DNA from: Cercis canadensis | Lineage: Eukaryota > Streptophyta > Magnoliopsida > Fabales > Fabaceae | Direction: 5' to 3' | NCBI GenBank assembly: GCA_003255065.1 | Contig: QAOA01007267.1 | Span: 24,303-88,302, forward strand | Length of the DNA: 64,000 nt | Notes under the pieces: generated by a model | Seen by the model: only the letters and a program-made list of their open reading frames with translations | What the model was told of the DNA's origin: nothing | Databases searched by the model: none | Translations under genes and position numbers: made by a program | Shown here: in pieces, positions 35,301 to 47,300 of the stretch | Position numbering within the stretch: the stretch's first letter is position 1 | Layout: each line of letters begins with the position of its first letter

Positions 35301-38300
35301 ACAAAGGTTGGTAAGCAGCATCTCTATCATTAATAGTCCTAAAAGTGTGAACATTTCAAGAAATTTGGGGATATTATATGGCTTACAAACTAGAAACATG
35401 GGCTTGATGCAAGGCTGACAGCTGATAAAGGCGAGGATTTAAATCAGAAAAAGAAGAAACCCTTATCTAGTGGTCCTTGCAAAACAGAAAACGAGAGCCA
35501 TCATGAACACGTGGGGTAAGAGGGGGAAAGGAGGAGGGATATACCTGAGATGAATTTCCAAGGACTTGGCATGTGTAGCTTCAATCAAAAGTCTAACTTC
35601 TACCTCTCTGATGAGCACCATATTTGCTTGTAATCACGTTTGCCAAAGAGATTCAGCTTCCAAAGGAAACTTCCATAACCACCTGCCCACTAGAGCATTT
35701 TTTATTTAGCTAAAAGAAGACAATCCATTAGAGAGAACTGAAGGATAAAAGGGAGGTTGAGGTTAAGAAATCCTCCTTAAACGAAATATACACAGCAAAA
35801 ACAAAAGAGCAATATCAAAATAAAGTGGCTCTCCAATCTCTGCATGATGGTCAAGGAAATTACCCCCTAAGAAATTATGTGCATAGCACTAGAGAGGCCA
35901 AGAATACAATCCTATCTCACAGCAAATCTAAGGAAAATTATTTCTCCTTAAAAGTATGAACATTTCGCTCTAGCCAATGACAGCAAAGAGTGGCAAACAT
36001 AAAGGGACACCATAAAGCATTGCTTTCCTTTTTACTGCCAGAATATCTAAAACTAATCAATAGGACCTCTGCAGAACTTTGAGGCCACACCCAAGCTTCA
36101 CTAAACACACCAGAAAGCCTATTGCAAATGGAAGTAGCTGCTAGGCAATGTAGAAATAGAAGAACAGGTGCTTTTGAGTGAGAACTACACATCATGCACA
36201 TATTTAGAGATAAAGTTTATTTGGCCTATGAATCCCCAAAAGGTCATTAGTATTAATTGTGTTGAGTGTCAAGGAATCATTTCAACCCAAAAGCTTAAGC
36301 TATTAGGTGAAGGCTCAAGAATGGTTTTATATCTAACATGCCCCTGCTCATGAAAGCCCTTGGAGCTTGAAGGGTGGACAAACCACAGGCCTCTTCATAT
36401 TTTGTGCTGAAAATTTTAATTCAATTAAGATAATGGGGGCAACAGGGATCCAAAGGGCTCTAGTACCATGTCAATGAACCATTTCAACCTAAAAGCTTAA
36501 GCTTTAGGTGAAGGCTCATGAATGGTTTTATATCTAACATTAAGTACTGCTGTCCAAACAAAAGATTTGACTTTTGATGGGGTTTTCAACTTCAAAATAG
36601 GTTTATCAAGAATGAATTTATCTTGATTTGGGGAATGAGTGTGACACTAGAGCAAAGTCTTACTAAGTTCCTGTTGCACAATGCTGTTTTACTTGGTTTG
36701 CGTCTTGGCTGCTTTCTAATAAAATTGGCTACCCGTCAGCAAAAGGGTCCAACCATACTCACTTGAGCAATTTATATGGTTGTCAATCAGTTTTTATATG
36801 TTCTCCTGTAGAAACTATCAATGTGGAGCACTAATGATTTATTTTTTTCATTTGTATTTCAGGTAATATTGCAAGCTATCTGAAGCNGACAAACCACAGG
36901 CCTCTTCATATTTTGAGCTGAAAATTTTAATTCAATTAAGATAATGTGGGCAACAGGGATCAAAAGGGCTCTAGTACCATGTCAATGAACCATTTCAACC
37001 TAAAAGCTTAAGCTTTAGGTGAAGGCTCATGAATGGTTTTATATCTAACATTAAGTACTGCTGTCCAAACAAAAGATTTGACTTTTGATGGGGTTTTCAA
37101 CTTCAAAATAGGTTTATCAAGAATGAATTTATCTTGATTTGGGGAATGAGTGTGACACTAGAGCAAAGTCTTACTAAGTTCCTGTTGCACAATGCTGTTT
37201 TACTTGGTTTGCGTCTTGGCTGCTTTCTAATAAAATTGGCTATCCGTTAGCAAAAGGGTCCAACCATACTCACTTGAGCAATTTATATGGTTGTCAATCA
37301 GTTTTTATATGTTCTCCTGTAGAAACTATCAATGTGGAGCACTAATGATTTATTTTTTTCATTTGTATTTCAGGTAATATTGCAAGCTATCTGAAGCTGC
37401 AGGAAGTTGATTCTATCTACCTTCCAGTTCCTGTAAATTTTATATTTATAGGATTTGAAGGAAAAGGCCATCAAGGTACATAGTTGGAAAATTGACCCAT
37501 TTCTTTGCTTTTATTTCATTTAAGATTCTATAGTGCTTTCTGTGTTCCGCAGAATTCAAGCTTCATCCAGAAGAACTGAAGCGCTGGTTTACTAAAATTG
37601 ATCACATCTTTGAACATACACGGATTCAGCAAAGTGAAGAAGTTCTAACCCCATTTTACAAAATCAGCATAGATAAAATGCAACGGCACCACCTTCCTGT
37701 TGTCAGTCACATAAATTACAAGTAATAGTTCTTTTTCCTTTTCATCTGTCTTTACATTTAATGAGACCATCCCATCTTCCTATTTTGAGGAATTTAATCT
37801 GATACATTTCCCTAGCTGATTTGGAATGACAGACTGACGGACTGATTTGGCTTCAAATTGGAAGGAGTCACATCATATAACTTTTGAACCACATGGATAA
37901 ATGAAATAGAAAAATTTCTAGATTGAATATTGAAGGCTAGGATCTTTGTGTTGAAGACTTAGATGTTGCCTGTCCTGAGCTAGCCTTTTTCTCAGAACAG
38001 CAGTAGTAGGGACTTCAACTAGCTTTACTTGATCTCTCTCTTGTCTAGATACATTACTTACAGACTAAGCAGCATCAACATAAACTGTTCTGATTATCAA
38101 TTTGGTTGTTTCACGTCATTCAGCAATCTCTCTTTTCTCAGTATTTTTTCTTTTGTTTTTGTTTTTGTTCCTTTTATGTGGGTCCATCTTGGTTGAAGGT
38201 ATATAATATGCTTCTGTGGTCTCTTTTAATTGTTACCCATAAGGGGATTATATGATGTGTTCCTCCAAAGTAGATGCGATGTAAACATGTATTGTTTTCC

Positions 38301-41300
38301 TTTATTTTCATTAAAATCTTTTATTTTAGTGAAAAGATTTTCCTTGCTTTTTCATTAAGTTATTTCTTTTTAAAGAGAAAACTACTGTTATCATCTCTTG
38401 TTATGATGGTGAAAACTCTTGTGCAGTTTTTCCGTTCATGCTATAGAAATGGGAGAGAAGGTGACTTCTTTAATTGAGCATGCCATAAATGTTTTTGGTC
38501 GGAAGGATAATCCAATTGACAGCAGGTAAATTATAATTTTTTGGATTCTCTTACATTTGATATTTTGATTTTAGTAAAACCAAGATAATTGTTCTTTCAA
38601 CATTGTCCTCAAATGGAAATGGAAAACTGAGTTTCTTTCTTTTGTTGGTTTCTCCTGCTTTCTCTCATTCTTTAAACTTCTTGCTTACAGGAATAATGAT
38701 AGTGGTGTTTGGCAAGTAGATGTGGACATGATAGATGTTCTTTTTTCTAGTCTTGTTGAATACCTTCAACTTGAAAATGCATACAACATTTTCATTTTGA
38801 ATCCCAAGAGTGATGCAAAGAGGGCTAAATATGGATATCGGTGAGTATTCTATGGAATGTTGTCATTTACTATGAACTCAAAGAATGCTCTTGCTTTTGC
38901 ATGATATTAATGAGTACCATTTATATAATTCTTTTTTTTTGTTTTGACAAAAGAATAAATTCATTAAGACAATGAAGGAAGTAGTACAAAAGAAAAGAAG
39001 ATGATGAGATATCCTCTTACAAAAAAGAAAAAACAAGAAAATACAAAGGCAATAATACACAAGAACATTAGTGCAATAAGGCTACCCATTCCCTCATCAT
39101 ATTTGAGAAGGAAACTCTCCTACAATGACCATTGGCAGGGCGAAACACCAAAGAGAGGCCATATGCACAATCTTATAACAAACCAACCCTAAGGTCAATG
39201 AAGTATCCTTTAAAATATGGGTATTATGCTGTAGCTAAATGCACCAAATGACTGCATAAACCGCACACTGCCAAAGAATTTTAGCTTTCTTTCTTTCTGG
39301 CCATAGCCTCTGAAGCTAATTAATAACTAGTGCTCCAAAGTCAATGGGCACACCCAAACATTCATCAAAAGTGTAATATCAGTTGTAATGATCACTGGTA
39401 AAGAGGTGCTTTACTGTATCTGATCCTTTTCTTGTCGGTTTTTTTGTTTTGTGTCTTTCTCTCTCTGTGTATGTATGCATGTTTTATGATATTCTTCCTG
39501 TGTTCTTCATTTTACTGCCTTTTGCTTATCCTCTAGCAAAAGAAAGGCAGAATCCTCTGGACCAGGTGAAGCTGCATGTATCCCCATCTCTACAAGTCCA
39601 ACAAAAGAATCTGCTAATTTTGGTTTGAAAGAAAAAAAAATCATATAATTTAAGGTTGTCATAATATGTACATGTAGGGCCAGAACATAATTGTTTCTTC
39701 TGATATTGATGTTATGCCTATTTTTAGTCTGTTTGATTCTATATAATAATTGAATTATTAATGCTTGCTGATTTGGTCATATTCTTTCTGTGTTTATTCC
39801 AAAACGTTGCAGGAGAGGCTTATCCCAGTCTGAAATAAACTTGCTTAAGGAGGTATATACTTCTTTCCTTATTTTCTTCTTAGGACTTCCATTCTGATGT
39901 CATGTGATTGTTCTATTCTTCAAAATCTGTGTCATGTTATGATCAGCATTCTTCTGGTTGATTATGTTTATGGATTGTTACGTACACAAATGCCTTGATT
40001 GTTGAAGACTTCTCTTTTCTCTACTGATGGATGCAAAGGCAGCACTAACAGCTTCCTTATCTTGCAGGATAAGAGTTTGCAAGTGAAAATTTCTCAGTCA
40101 GAACGTATTCCTGAAACTATTCTTGGTATGAAATTCTTCTCTGATACAAAACTACTAGCTAAAAGATAAGATATCCTCAGAAAGCAGAAACTTACAAAAT
40201 AAAAAATGACATTCGAAATGCAATTTCCCTCAATCTCTTTGGATTTCCATAATGGAAACCCCTCTGGAGTCGGTCTGAATAGGCCCGTTGCTTTATGAAA
40301 TTTTTATACCTTTGGTTTTATTTCCTTAATAGATGATGGAAATCCCTGTTCATTTCCGTCTTTCTTTTGCTAAGGGATCCCTTTTCTTCCTCTTAAATTT
40401 GTTTTACAGCTCTTAAAAAGATTCAACGACCTTTATATGTAAAGCATCCAATGATGAAGTTTGCATGGACGAGAACTGAAGACACTGATATTGTAAGTAT
40501 TTCTTTCCATTATATCGTTAATGGTATATTTTTTTAAAAAAAATTGATAAAAGAATTTATTAAGGAGGACCAGATATTCTCCTAAAACAAAGGAAGCAAG
40601 GAAAAAGAAATCTGAAAACAGTTAGTTCAAAGGAGTTCTCCATTCCCTCTGAATATTTATTGAAGAAAACCCCCTTAAAATAACCATGTCCCGGCACCCA
40701 TAGTGAAGCAAAGAAGACAGTTCTATTCCATAAAAAATGTGAGGGTATAAATCTCTGGTTGAAATTTCTGGCATTGCATTTCCAACCATGAGCACCACAA
40801 TCCTGCTAACCTTTTGAAAACCTCTAAACTGGATGGACTAAATCTGATCTAAATAGTAGGGACAAACCATCTGCTCATAAAAAATTCCAAAGCTTCCAAG
40901 CTACCCCATGATGTAAGAAAAGATGATTGTTGTCTCTGGAAAATCATATTGTATTTGATTGTGGTTTAGTTATAGGCTCCATTTTCGTTGGGCTACTTTT
41001 GGTTAAGCACTTATTCTGCATCACAAAGTGCTTGTTGAAATTTTTTATGCATATGGATGATGCTGACAGAAAAGGAGAGAGAATAAGAGAGGAAGAAAGT
41101 TTTCATTTACATGGATATGAGAGATTTTTTGGAGGCATTTCAAATAAATTTAGTTACTTAGTTTGTACTAAGTTTAATTGTGAGTGATTAGAAAAGAGAT
41201 CAAACATATATAATTCTTGTGTACATATACAAAATTAGGCAGAATCACACATGACTTTGGCTGTCATAGGAGGATGTGTTGTCCTCTTTTTTTTGTACTT

Positions 41301-42073
41301 TTCTCTTCTAATAAATTCTTCTTTTACTAAAGTAACTCAATATGGATAAATCTTGGGAAGAGCTTGACTTCTGCTCATTTAGTTTTTGGCCCTTCTGTGT
41401 CTTTTCTGGATTTCATGGCTCACTTTTCACTTCTGCTTTGGTGGTGTAACTTTATAAGAAGTATTTACTGTTTTGGTACAATTATAAAACTTCAGGTGGA
41501 GTGGTACAATATTTGGCTGGATGCACTAAATAATTTTGAGAGGTTGTATCAAGGGAAAGACACAGCTGATATCATTCAGACTAAAGCTTTACAGGTATAT
41601 ACTCATCTCATAGGTTCAAAAATATGAGATAAAAGAAGTGAAGCATTAATCAAAGGCTATTCTAATCCCTGTCTTTCATCTGAACTTCTGCAATTTTCCT
41701 TGTATTATAAGTTATTGAAGGGGAGTAATGAAGATCTGAAGCTCCTTTTTGAGAGGGAACTAAAATTTGGGAACTTAAGTGGTCTTCATGCAGAATGTCT
41801 CACAGACACATGGATTGGAAAGGACAGGTACAATATCTCTTTTCATGGCAATGCTAAGATCTAGTCATATAATTCTTTTTTTTTTTTTTTTTTTTNTATA
41901 ATTCTTTTTTTTTTTTTTTCTTTTCTTTTAACATTTATTGGTATTTTGTACCAGATGGGCATTTATTGATTTGAGCGCAGGTCCTTTTTCATGGGGGCCT
42001 GCTGTTGGTGGAGAAGGTGTGCGTACAGAAGCAAGTTTACCAGATGTGGAAAAGACAATTGGTGCAGTGTCAG
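32306..42073 (+). CDS. Secreted/membrane DUF protein like At5g58100, N-terminal part
   Basis: Thirteen exons are visible: 32306-32383, 33081-33204, 33297-33359, 37374-37475, 37553-37721, 38427-38525, 38691-38840, 39813-39852, 40068-40125, 40410-40492, 41496-41594, 41712-41827, 41955-42073, all phase-consistent with GT-AG introns. They give about 433 residues. Residues 15-31 (ALATLIVTMLFAVG) form a signal peptide. The body has PVPVNFIFIGFEGKG, LHPEELKRWFTKIDHIFEH and FSWGPAVGGEG. From memory this fits the plant family of At5g58100, a protein of about 945 residues linked to pollen wall formation; the biochemical role is unknown. The sequence stops in an intron after TIGAVSG; a retroelement fragment and an assembly gap (43520) follow and no later exon is found. 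The second half is missing from the assembly or the locus is truncated. Confidence 0.7.
34143..34690 (+). mobile_element. LINE 3'-end fragment (sense to the host gene)
   Basis: LWCAVYAIPWTVSLEWNA resembles the tail of the plant LINE zf-RVT region, and TMQRDWRAILFLCAV about 100 codons on recurs in the antisense fragment at 35640-36201. Stops and frame changes are frequent, so it is an old 5'-truncated copy in intron 3 of the DUF gene. Confidence 0.5.
34900..36230 (-). mobile_element. LINE (L1-type) 3' fragment with zf-RVT
   Basis: On the minus strand 36201-35938 encodes CMMCSSHSKAPVLLFLHC, then WVWPQSS, ALWCPFMFATLCCHWLERN and FKEK. This is the zinc-binding reverse-transcriptase tail (zf-RVT) of plant L1-like elements. 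It continues downstream to CRDWRATLF, shared with the fragment at 34143-34690. The limits of the 3' UTR towards 34900 are uncertain. It is broken by stops. Confidence 0.6.
36267..36539 (-). mobile_element. Miniature LTR retrotransposon (TRIM/SMART class)
   Basis: A 273-bp element read on the minus strand. Its direct repeats at 36469-36539 (5' LTR, 71 bp) and 36267-36338 (3' LTR, 72 bp) both start TGTTAGATATAAAACC and end TTGACA. Next to the 5' LTR lies TGGTACTAGAGC, close to the initiator-Met tRNA primer site TGGTATCAGAGC. Next to the 3' LTR lies a purine-rich AGCAGGGGCA. The flanks TTGAG and TTAAG may be a target duplication with one change. No coding capacity. It looks structurally whole. 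Part of it is repeated at 36888-37050 through the assembly duplication. Confidence 0.7.
36377..37397. repeat. 510-bp direct duplication around the N at 36887 (assembly)
   Basis: 36377-36886 and 36888-37397 are almost identical and meet at the N. The copy includes the start of exon 4 of the DUF gene, so a 5' part of that exon appears twice (36864-36886 and 37374 onward). Only the second is complete. Confidence 0.9.
38929..39420 (-). mobile_element. LINE 3'-end fragment, antisense, with poly(A) remnant
   Basis: The run of T at 38932-38940 followed by GACAAAAGAATAAATTCATT is the reverse of a LINE tail with poly(A). Further in, minus-strand 39350-39220 encodes RKKAKILWQCAVYAVIWCI, the usual end of the zf-RVT region. 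It lies in the intron after exon 7 of the DUF gene. Confidence 0.55.
40527..40930 (-). mobile_element. LINE 3'-end fragment, antisense
   Basis: T-rich start, then TTGATAAAAGAATTTATTAAGG, like the tail of the fragment at 38929, and similar non-coding sequence after it. It lies in the intron after exon 10 of the DUF gene. No conserved protein motif can be read. Confidence 0.45.
41868..41920. repeat. Short T-tract duplication around the N at 41896
   Basis: TATAATTC plus a long T run occurs on both sides of the N. Either the same contig-end artefact as elsewhere or an unresolved homopolymer. Confidence 0.6.
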
Positions 42074-42797
42074 GTAGTAATGATATTTTTTAGTAATCAA
42101 AATTAATGAAGTACCAAGAGTTTTTCCCAGCAATAGAAAAAGAAAATATAATAATTTTTTTTTTTTTTGTCTAATAGTCGTAAAAGCAATTATACAATAG
42201 AAAAATTACATTGTCAGATATGTATAATCCAAGATTTCTAGAAATGCAGAAGCAGTACTGATAGAAGGAATCATAGCAGTCCTGTTAAAATGAAATTTGG
42301 CATGTTACTCTTCAACTCAGGCAATGGTGATTTCTTATCTGGAAAGCTACAATAGTTACATAATGCATCATTCTAAACAAGTTTGAAAAGGTCTTCAGAA
42401 TTGGAACCCATCTGAGTGCAAAATATAATTACTGGGCTGGAATATGCTATCAAACATCTTAAACATTAGCAATTAATATCGTAAGAATTAGCAGCTAACA
42501 CATCCCTAGAAATCGGCAATCAATATGGAACCTTCTAAACTTTATATATGAAAGCATAATCATCCTTGGCTACTCAAGCAACAAATTGATAGAAACCAGT
42601 AGAAATAAAAGAAAGACTTAGCTATAATCCCAATCTAGAACAGAAAATAACCCCTACCAGAGCCACTGGCTCCTACAGCAATTCCTCTACTAGATGGAAT
42701 TCTGCTCCTTAGGAAAAATACCTCACTTTCTGAATGACCCTCACTGCTACCTCCTCTCCCTGATAACACGCCTGCTCTAACTAACTCATGGAGTTAA
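42074..42797. other. Intron of the DUF gene and probable retroelement 3' region
   Basis: Starts with the donor gtagta after exon 13. From about 42180 the sequence is non-coding and may be the LTR or 3' end of the chromovirus fragment that follows on the minus strand. LTR borders could not be set. No host exon found. Confidence 0.4.
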
Positions 42798-43519
42798 TTA
42801 CATCCCTGCCCCCTTCTCTTTCTTCTTTCTCGTATATACCCTCCATACCTTGGGCCTATTCTCTGGACCACTTAACTGGTCCACTATATCTCTATTCAGC
42901 ACATCATCCACAATCCCATCAGTACCCCCAGCGGAAAGAGCAGCCTTGTCCTCAAGGCTGAAACATGGAAATTGACGTTTGAGAAAGATTTCTTCCTCCC
43001 ATGTTGAATCCTCAGCTGCTAATCCCTTCCACTGGATGAGATACTCTTTGGACAGTTGACCAGCATCCCTTTTGTCCCGTACTGCCCAAATCTTTTCAGG
43101 TTCTGATGAATCCTCGACAGCCAAGTCCTCTGGCAATTCTGGTGTAGCAGTATATTGGCCCACTGCCTTCTTTAACAAGGAAACATGGAACACCGGATGA
43201 ATTCTAGAGGTAGGAGGTAAGTGGAGTTTATAAGCCACTTCGCCAAGCTTCTGTATGACCTGGAAAGGTCCATAGTACCTAGGAGATAGCTTGGAGTAAA
43301 TTTTCTGTGAAAGGGAGGACTGCCTATGAGGACGCAGCTTAAGAAAGACCCAATCCCCGATTTCAAACTCCACTTGTTTCCTTTTTTTGTCTGCATAATA
43401 CTTCATCTGATCTTGTGCTTTGCTGAGATTAAATTTCAATTGCTTAAGAGCCTCATCTCTGTCCTTGAGATCTCTTGCAACTGCTTCTACCTTGGTTTCC
43501 CCTTCCAAATACCTCACAA
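42798..43519 (-). mobile_element. Ty3/gypsy chromovirus fragment (integrase end and chromodomain)
   Basis: The minus-strand frame has the integrase C-terminal part (ADKKRKQVEFEIGDWVFLKL, SPRYYGPFQVI, HPVFHVSLLKK) and a chromodomain (YLIQWKGLAAEDSTWEE) typical of plant chromoviruses. The fragment ends at the assembly gap at 43520; the remainder of the element is not in the window. A family such as Reina or Tekay is likely but not decided. Confidence 0.85.
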
Positions 43520-43520
43520 N

Positions 43521-44394
43521 ATTTTTCATATCAATGTCATCCACTAGAATCATACATCAGCTCATTATCTGGATTCATTATGGTATGTAAAGAATATAGC
43601 ATAACAATTGCATTAGAGCATAGTGCAAAATAACAAGTTAAAACTTTAAAAAAAATGCTAAGAACAGCGTTCAATATGAAGCAGATTTTGAATGAGTTCA
43701 AGTGGGCTTGAACAAAATTCAAATAAATTTTAGACAGAGCATATATAAAAAGCACACAAATATTCAAGGTTATAAGGAATCGCAGACTAGTAGCTGGGGG
43801 AAAAAATGAAGACTAACATCGCACTTCTAGCTCATGAAAGCTTCAAAATTACAATTGAACTTATTAAAGATCAGAGAGAAAGTAAGTACTTAAAAAAATC
43901 ATTTAATAGACAAAATATGAATTTCAGAATAATGTGACAACAGAATTAATCCTCTATCCTCATTTAACAACATAAAAGAAGCAGCAAGAACTCAACCTAC
44001 AGTCATAACAATGTAAAACATCAAACACGAAATCTCCATGAAGCAACTTATAAAGATGCAATCTCATATTCTAATTTCTAAGATTGAAAGCAACTGCAGA
44101 ATTAACAAGATAAAAATCTAAAGAAAACTACTAAAGAAGAAACAGGAATTCGATGTATAGCCATAACAATGTAAAAATCAAACCCAAAATCTCCAGGGAA
44201 ATAAAAGCAACTTATGAAGATACAATCTAGTATTCCAAGATTGAAAGCAACTGCAGAATAAACAAGATGATAATCTAAAGGAAGCAACTAGCAAAAGATT
44301 AACAAAATAGAAACCAGCCAAATTATATAATATTAAAACACCATATAATCCACCAAAACATCAGAGCAAAAATTACCTTAACTTGCAAATCAAC
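43521..44394. other. Region downstream of callose synthase with a short tandem repeat
   Basis: After the gap the sequence does not continue the retroelement convincingly and carries no exon of the upstream gene. About 43985-44290 contains two copies of a ~155-bp unit (CATAACAATGTAAAA...AAATCTCCA...AAGCAACTTAT...AGATTGAAAGCAACTGCAGAA). This is the 3' flank or UTR of the callose synthase on the minus strand; a GT after CAAGTTAAG at 44378 could start a 3' UTR intron. Confidence 0.45.
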
Positions 44395-47300
44395 CTAGGA
44401 TTTTTTTCCGGTAACAATCTGGAATATCCGAAGGCCCCTGCTGAATGCTTCATTGAAAAGAATTCTGGTCTGCATAGACTGAAACCCTGGCAACCATGAT
44501 AGTAGTGCCACAGGAGCCATAACAATGACTCCAAATAATATATCATACAACCGGGCCACAGAAACAACCCCATTCCAAAGTATAGTGGACTGCAGAAATG
44601 GCCGGAGCACTTGGGCAATCAATAAGATGCCCCAGCCTGTGGGAATGAATGCCAACAGGCTAGTAAAAATATCCATGAACTTGAACTCAGTGAATTCCAG
44701 CAAGGCAATTATCACAAGTAAGGCAAGAATAATGACCAGGAACTGAACCAACCGATAATAGATATGTTCTTTTGCTGCATATTTGTCCCGGGCATATGCT
44801 ACAACCGCATAAATCCCAAAAACAACAAACACATAAATCCAAGATAACAAGTAAACAGCAATACTGGTACTTCTGGCAGCAATACCTAGCTGATAGACAA
44901 TCCCATACTGGAAAATGAAGAACCGAAGGTCTAAAATTATCTCCAGTACCTTTCCCCAAAGGCCAGTAACCCTTAGATGATCCTGCTCTTCGTACCACCA
45001 TCTTTCCCAACTCTGTTCAGCTTTAGCAAACACACTTCCACGGAACCAAATCCAGTTCATAAAATCATCCAAGTCATACACAGTCTTTAACCAATCAAAA
45101 CCAGAAGGATTGAACACAAAAGGTGTCATAATCCATGATACAACTAGGAACCAACTTGTAATGGTCATGGCTATATAAACAAATGTATTAGATGCTACAG
45201 GACTGTGTGATGCATAAATTACAAGTATCAGCCCTAATTCAATTGCTTTAACGAAATGGCTACGAGCATAGAGTCTATAGTTTTCTGCAAAACTCTTATG
45301 CTGCACAACAAAACCACGACCAGTTGCTCGATACTTTGCCCCACCATGAAGGATTGTCCGGCCAAAGAAATGACTACGCGTTCCCATAGAGAATGTGTAG
45401 AAAACTGACGAAAGCTGGAGTTGCATTGTCAAGAAATCCCAGATTGCGTGAAGAAACCCAAGCTCAAGAGAATTCTCCACGATCATTGGAAGGGCAGTGA
45501 ATATACCAAGTTGGATGATGAACTGCTGATTTAAGATGGTAGCAAGTGCTTTATTGTTGTTGCTGTCACTTTCCATAGCAGCCTCAACACCACTAAGAGC
45601 AAGATATAATCGGCCCCATAAAAATGCATATACAGTCAGAATCACCATCATTGTGTTGAAAAAGAATCCCACTGTAGTGTAGAAGAATGATAGCATCCTG
45701 AAGAAATCCAGCCTATGACCCAACCGGTACACATCTCTGCTTAGCACTTGCTCCCCATTTCCACTAGCAACCTTTGCTTCAAACATTGATACCTGATTCA
45801 ACCCAACATCCCTTCCCTTTCCAACTTGAATGTATTCATGGTGTGTTACATTTCCCCCACGCAGAGTACAGTTGAAGCCAGCAAATATGTCCTCACTTAT
45901 GTTAATCACTCTGGAAGCTTTACTAATACCACCTCGAGTTAAGAACCAAAACCGGTCAAACACATCTGGATGGCCATAATGCATTCTAACTTTCAGAGGA
46001 TTTGCCAAAACTCTCTGTCCTAAGGTGACAAAACTTGTTTCCTGAGCTGACATAAACCAAGCAAGAGAGGAAACAGAACCAGTAAAAATGTGTTCCCTAA
46101 CTCCCAAAATGGTAGGTTTTCGAATACCATAATAATGCCTGTATTCTTCCAAGAGATTCCGCATTTTAAGGGCCTCCTCAAAGTAGTTGTCCTGGTTCAT
46201 ATCAATAGTCTGAACTGCATCACCACGAGTGAAGATGATGGCATGATTTTGGTTTTCTGGTTTTCCTTCTCCAAGTTTTAGGGGACCTGGCAACTTTACA
46301 CGGTATATTTCCACCTCCTTCTCCAATTGATGGTCATACTTAACAAGAACAGAGTAGTACTCCGTCTCGTCCCTCCCAGTGGAAACCTCATCAACATAGG
46401 CCACTCGAAGGGCTTCATTGTTTTTCATCATGTACAAAATTTCTTCAGCGTGGGGATCCTTTCGTGCCTTCTGAGTCCCATATATCTGGCAAGCAACCAC
46501 ATAAGTGAATTTCATTAAAGCAGTCCCATACTCATGGCCTTTGAATAACAAACTTACTGAACTGTTAGCTCTACTTAAGGTCTTAGAGGAAAGTGACTTT
46601 TCAGAGTTAAAACCATCTAAACTTTCTCTCCTCATTGAACCAAGTTCCCGTGAGCCTTCTCGGATATCCATTTCTGATGCAGAATCCAGAAAAGCCAACA
46701 TCTTCAGTGCCCAATAGTAATACATCATTCCTCTAACAGTCCGAGCAAGTGTCTGGCCTCTACAGGATGCCCAAAGCCTCAAATCTCTTAGTTTTTCATT
46801 CCATATTTCACTATCTTTCATCATCCCTTCCCGCCGCATCCTCTCCATAAAATTTTTCCACTCATCATCATATATTGTCTGCAAATAGTACAGGATTGAA
46901 ATTCCATCTTCATTCTCAGTTCTAAGCTGTTCTTTACTAAACAATACTTCTTCACTATAGTACGGAGTTAAAACACTGAAAGCCATCATTTTCTCTACTT
47001 GGGGAGCATGGGGCATGTTCATAAAAAGTGAGTTGCTGAAGAAAGCAATCCGCCGTCTAGCTTCAAGATTTACTGGGATGTTTTGCATTGAGTCCCTGGA
47101 AGTAAGAATTGTGTGCAAACGCCGAATTTGGCGATAGAAGCTCTCATTTTTAGTGTCAGGCAACTTAATGGCATTCTCAAAAAGTAGACCCCCTGCAGAA
47201 GCTGGATTACGTGGAGCCAAACCATCCTCCTTTAGCTGTTCAATGTTCCTTTTCTCCTTGAAAAAATCTCGGATAGCAATCTCATAAAGGGCCTGGAGGG

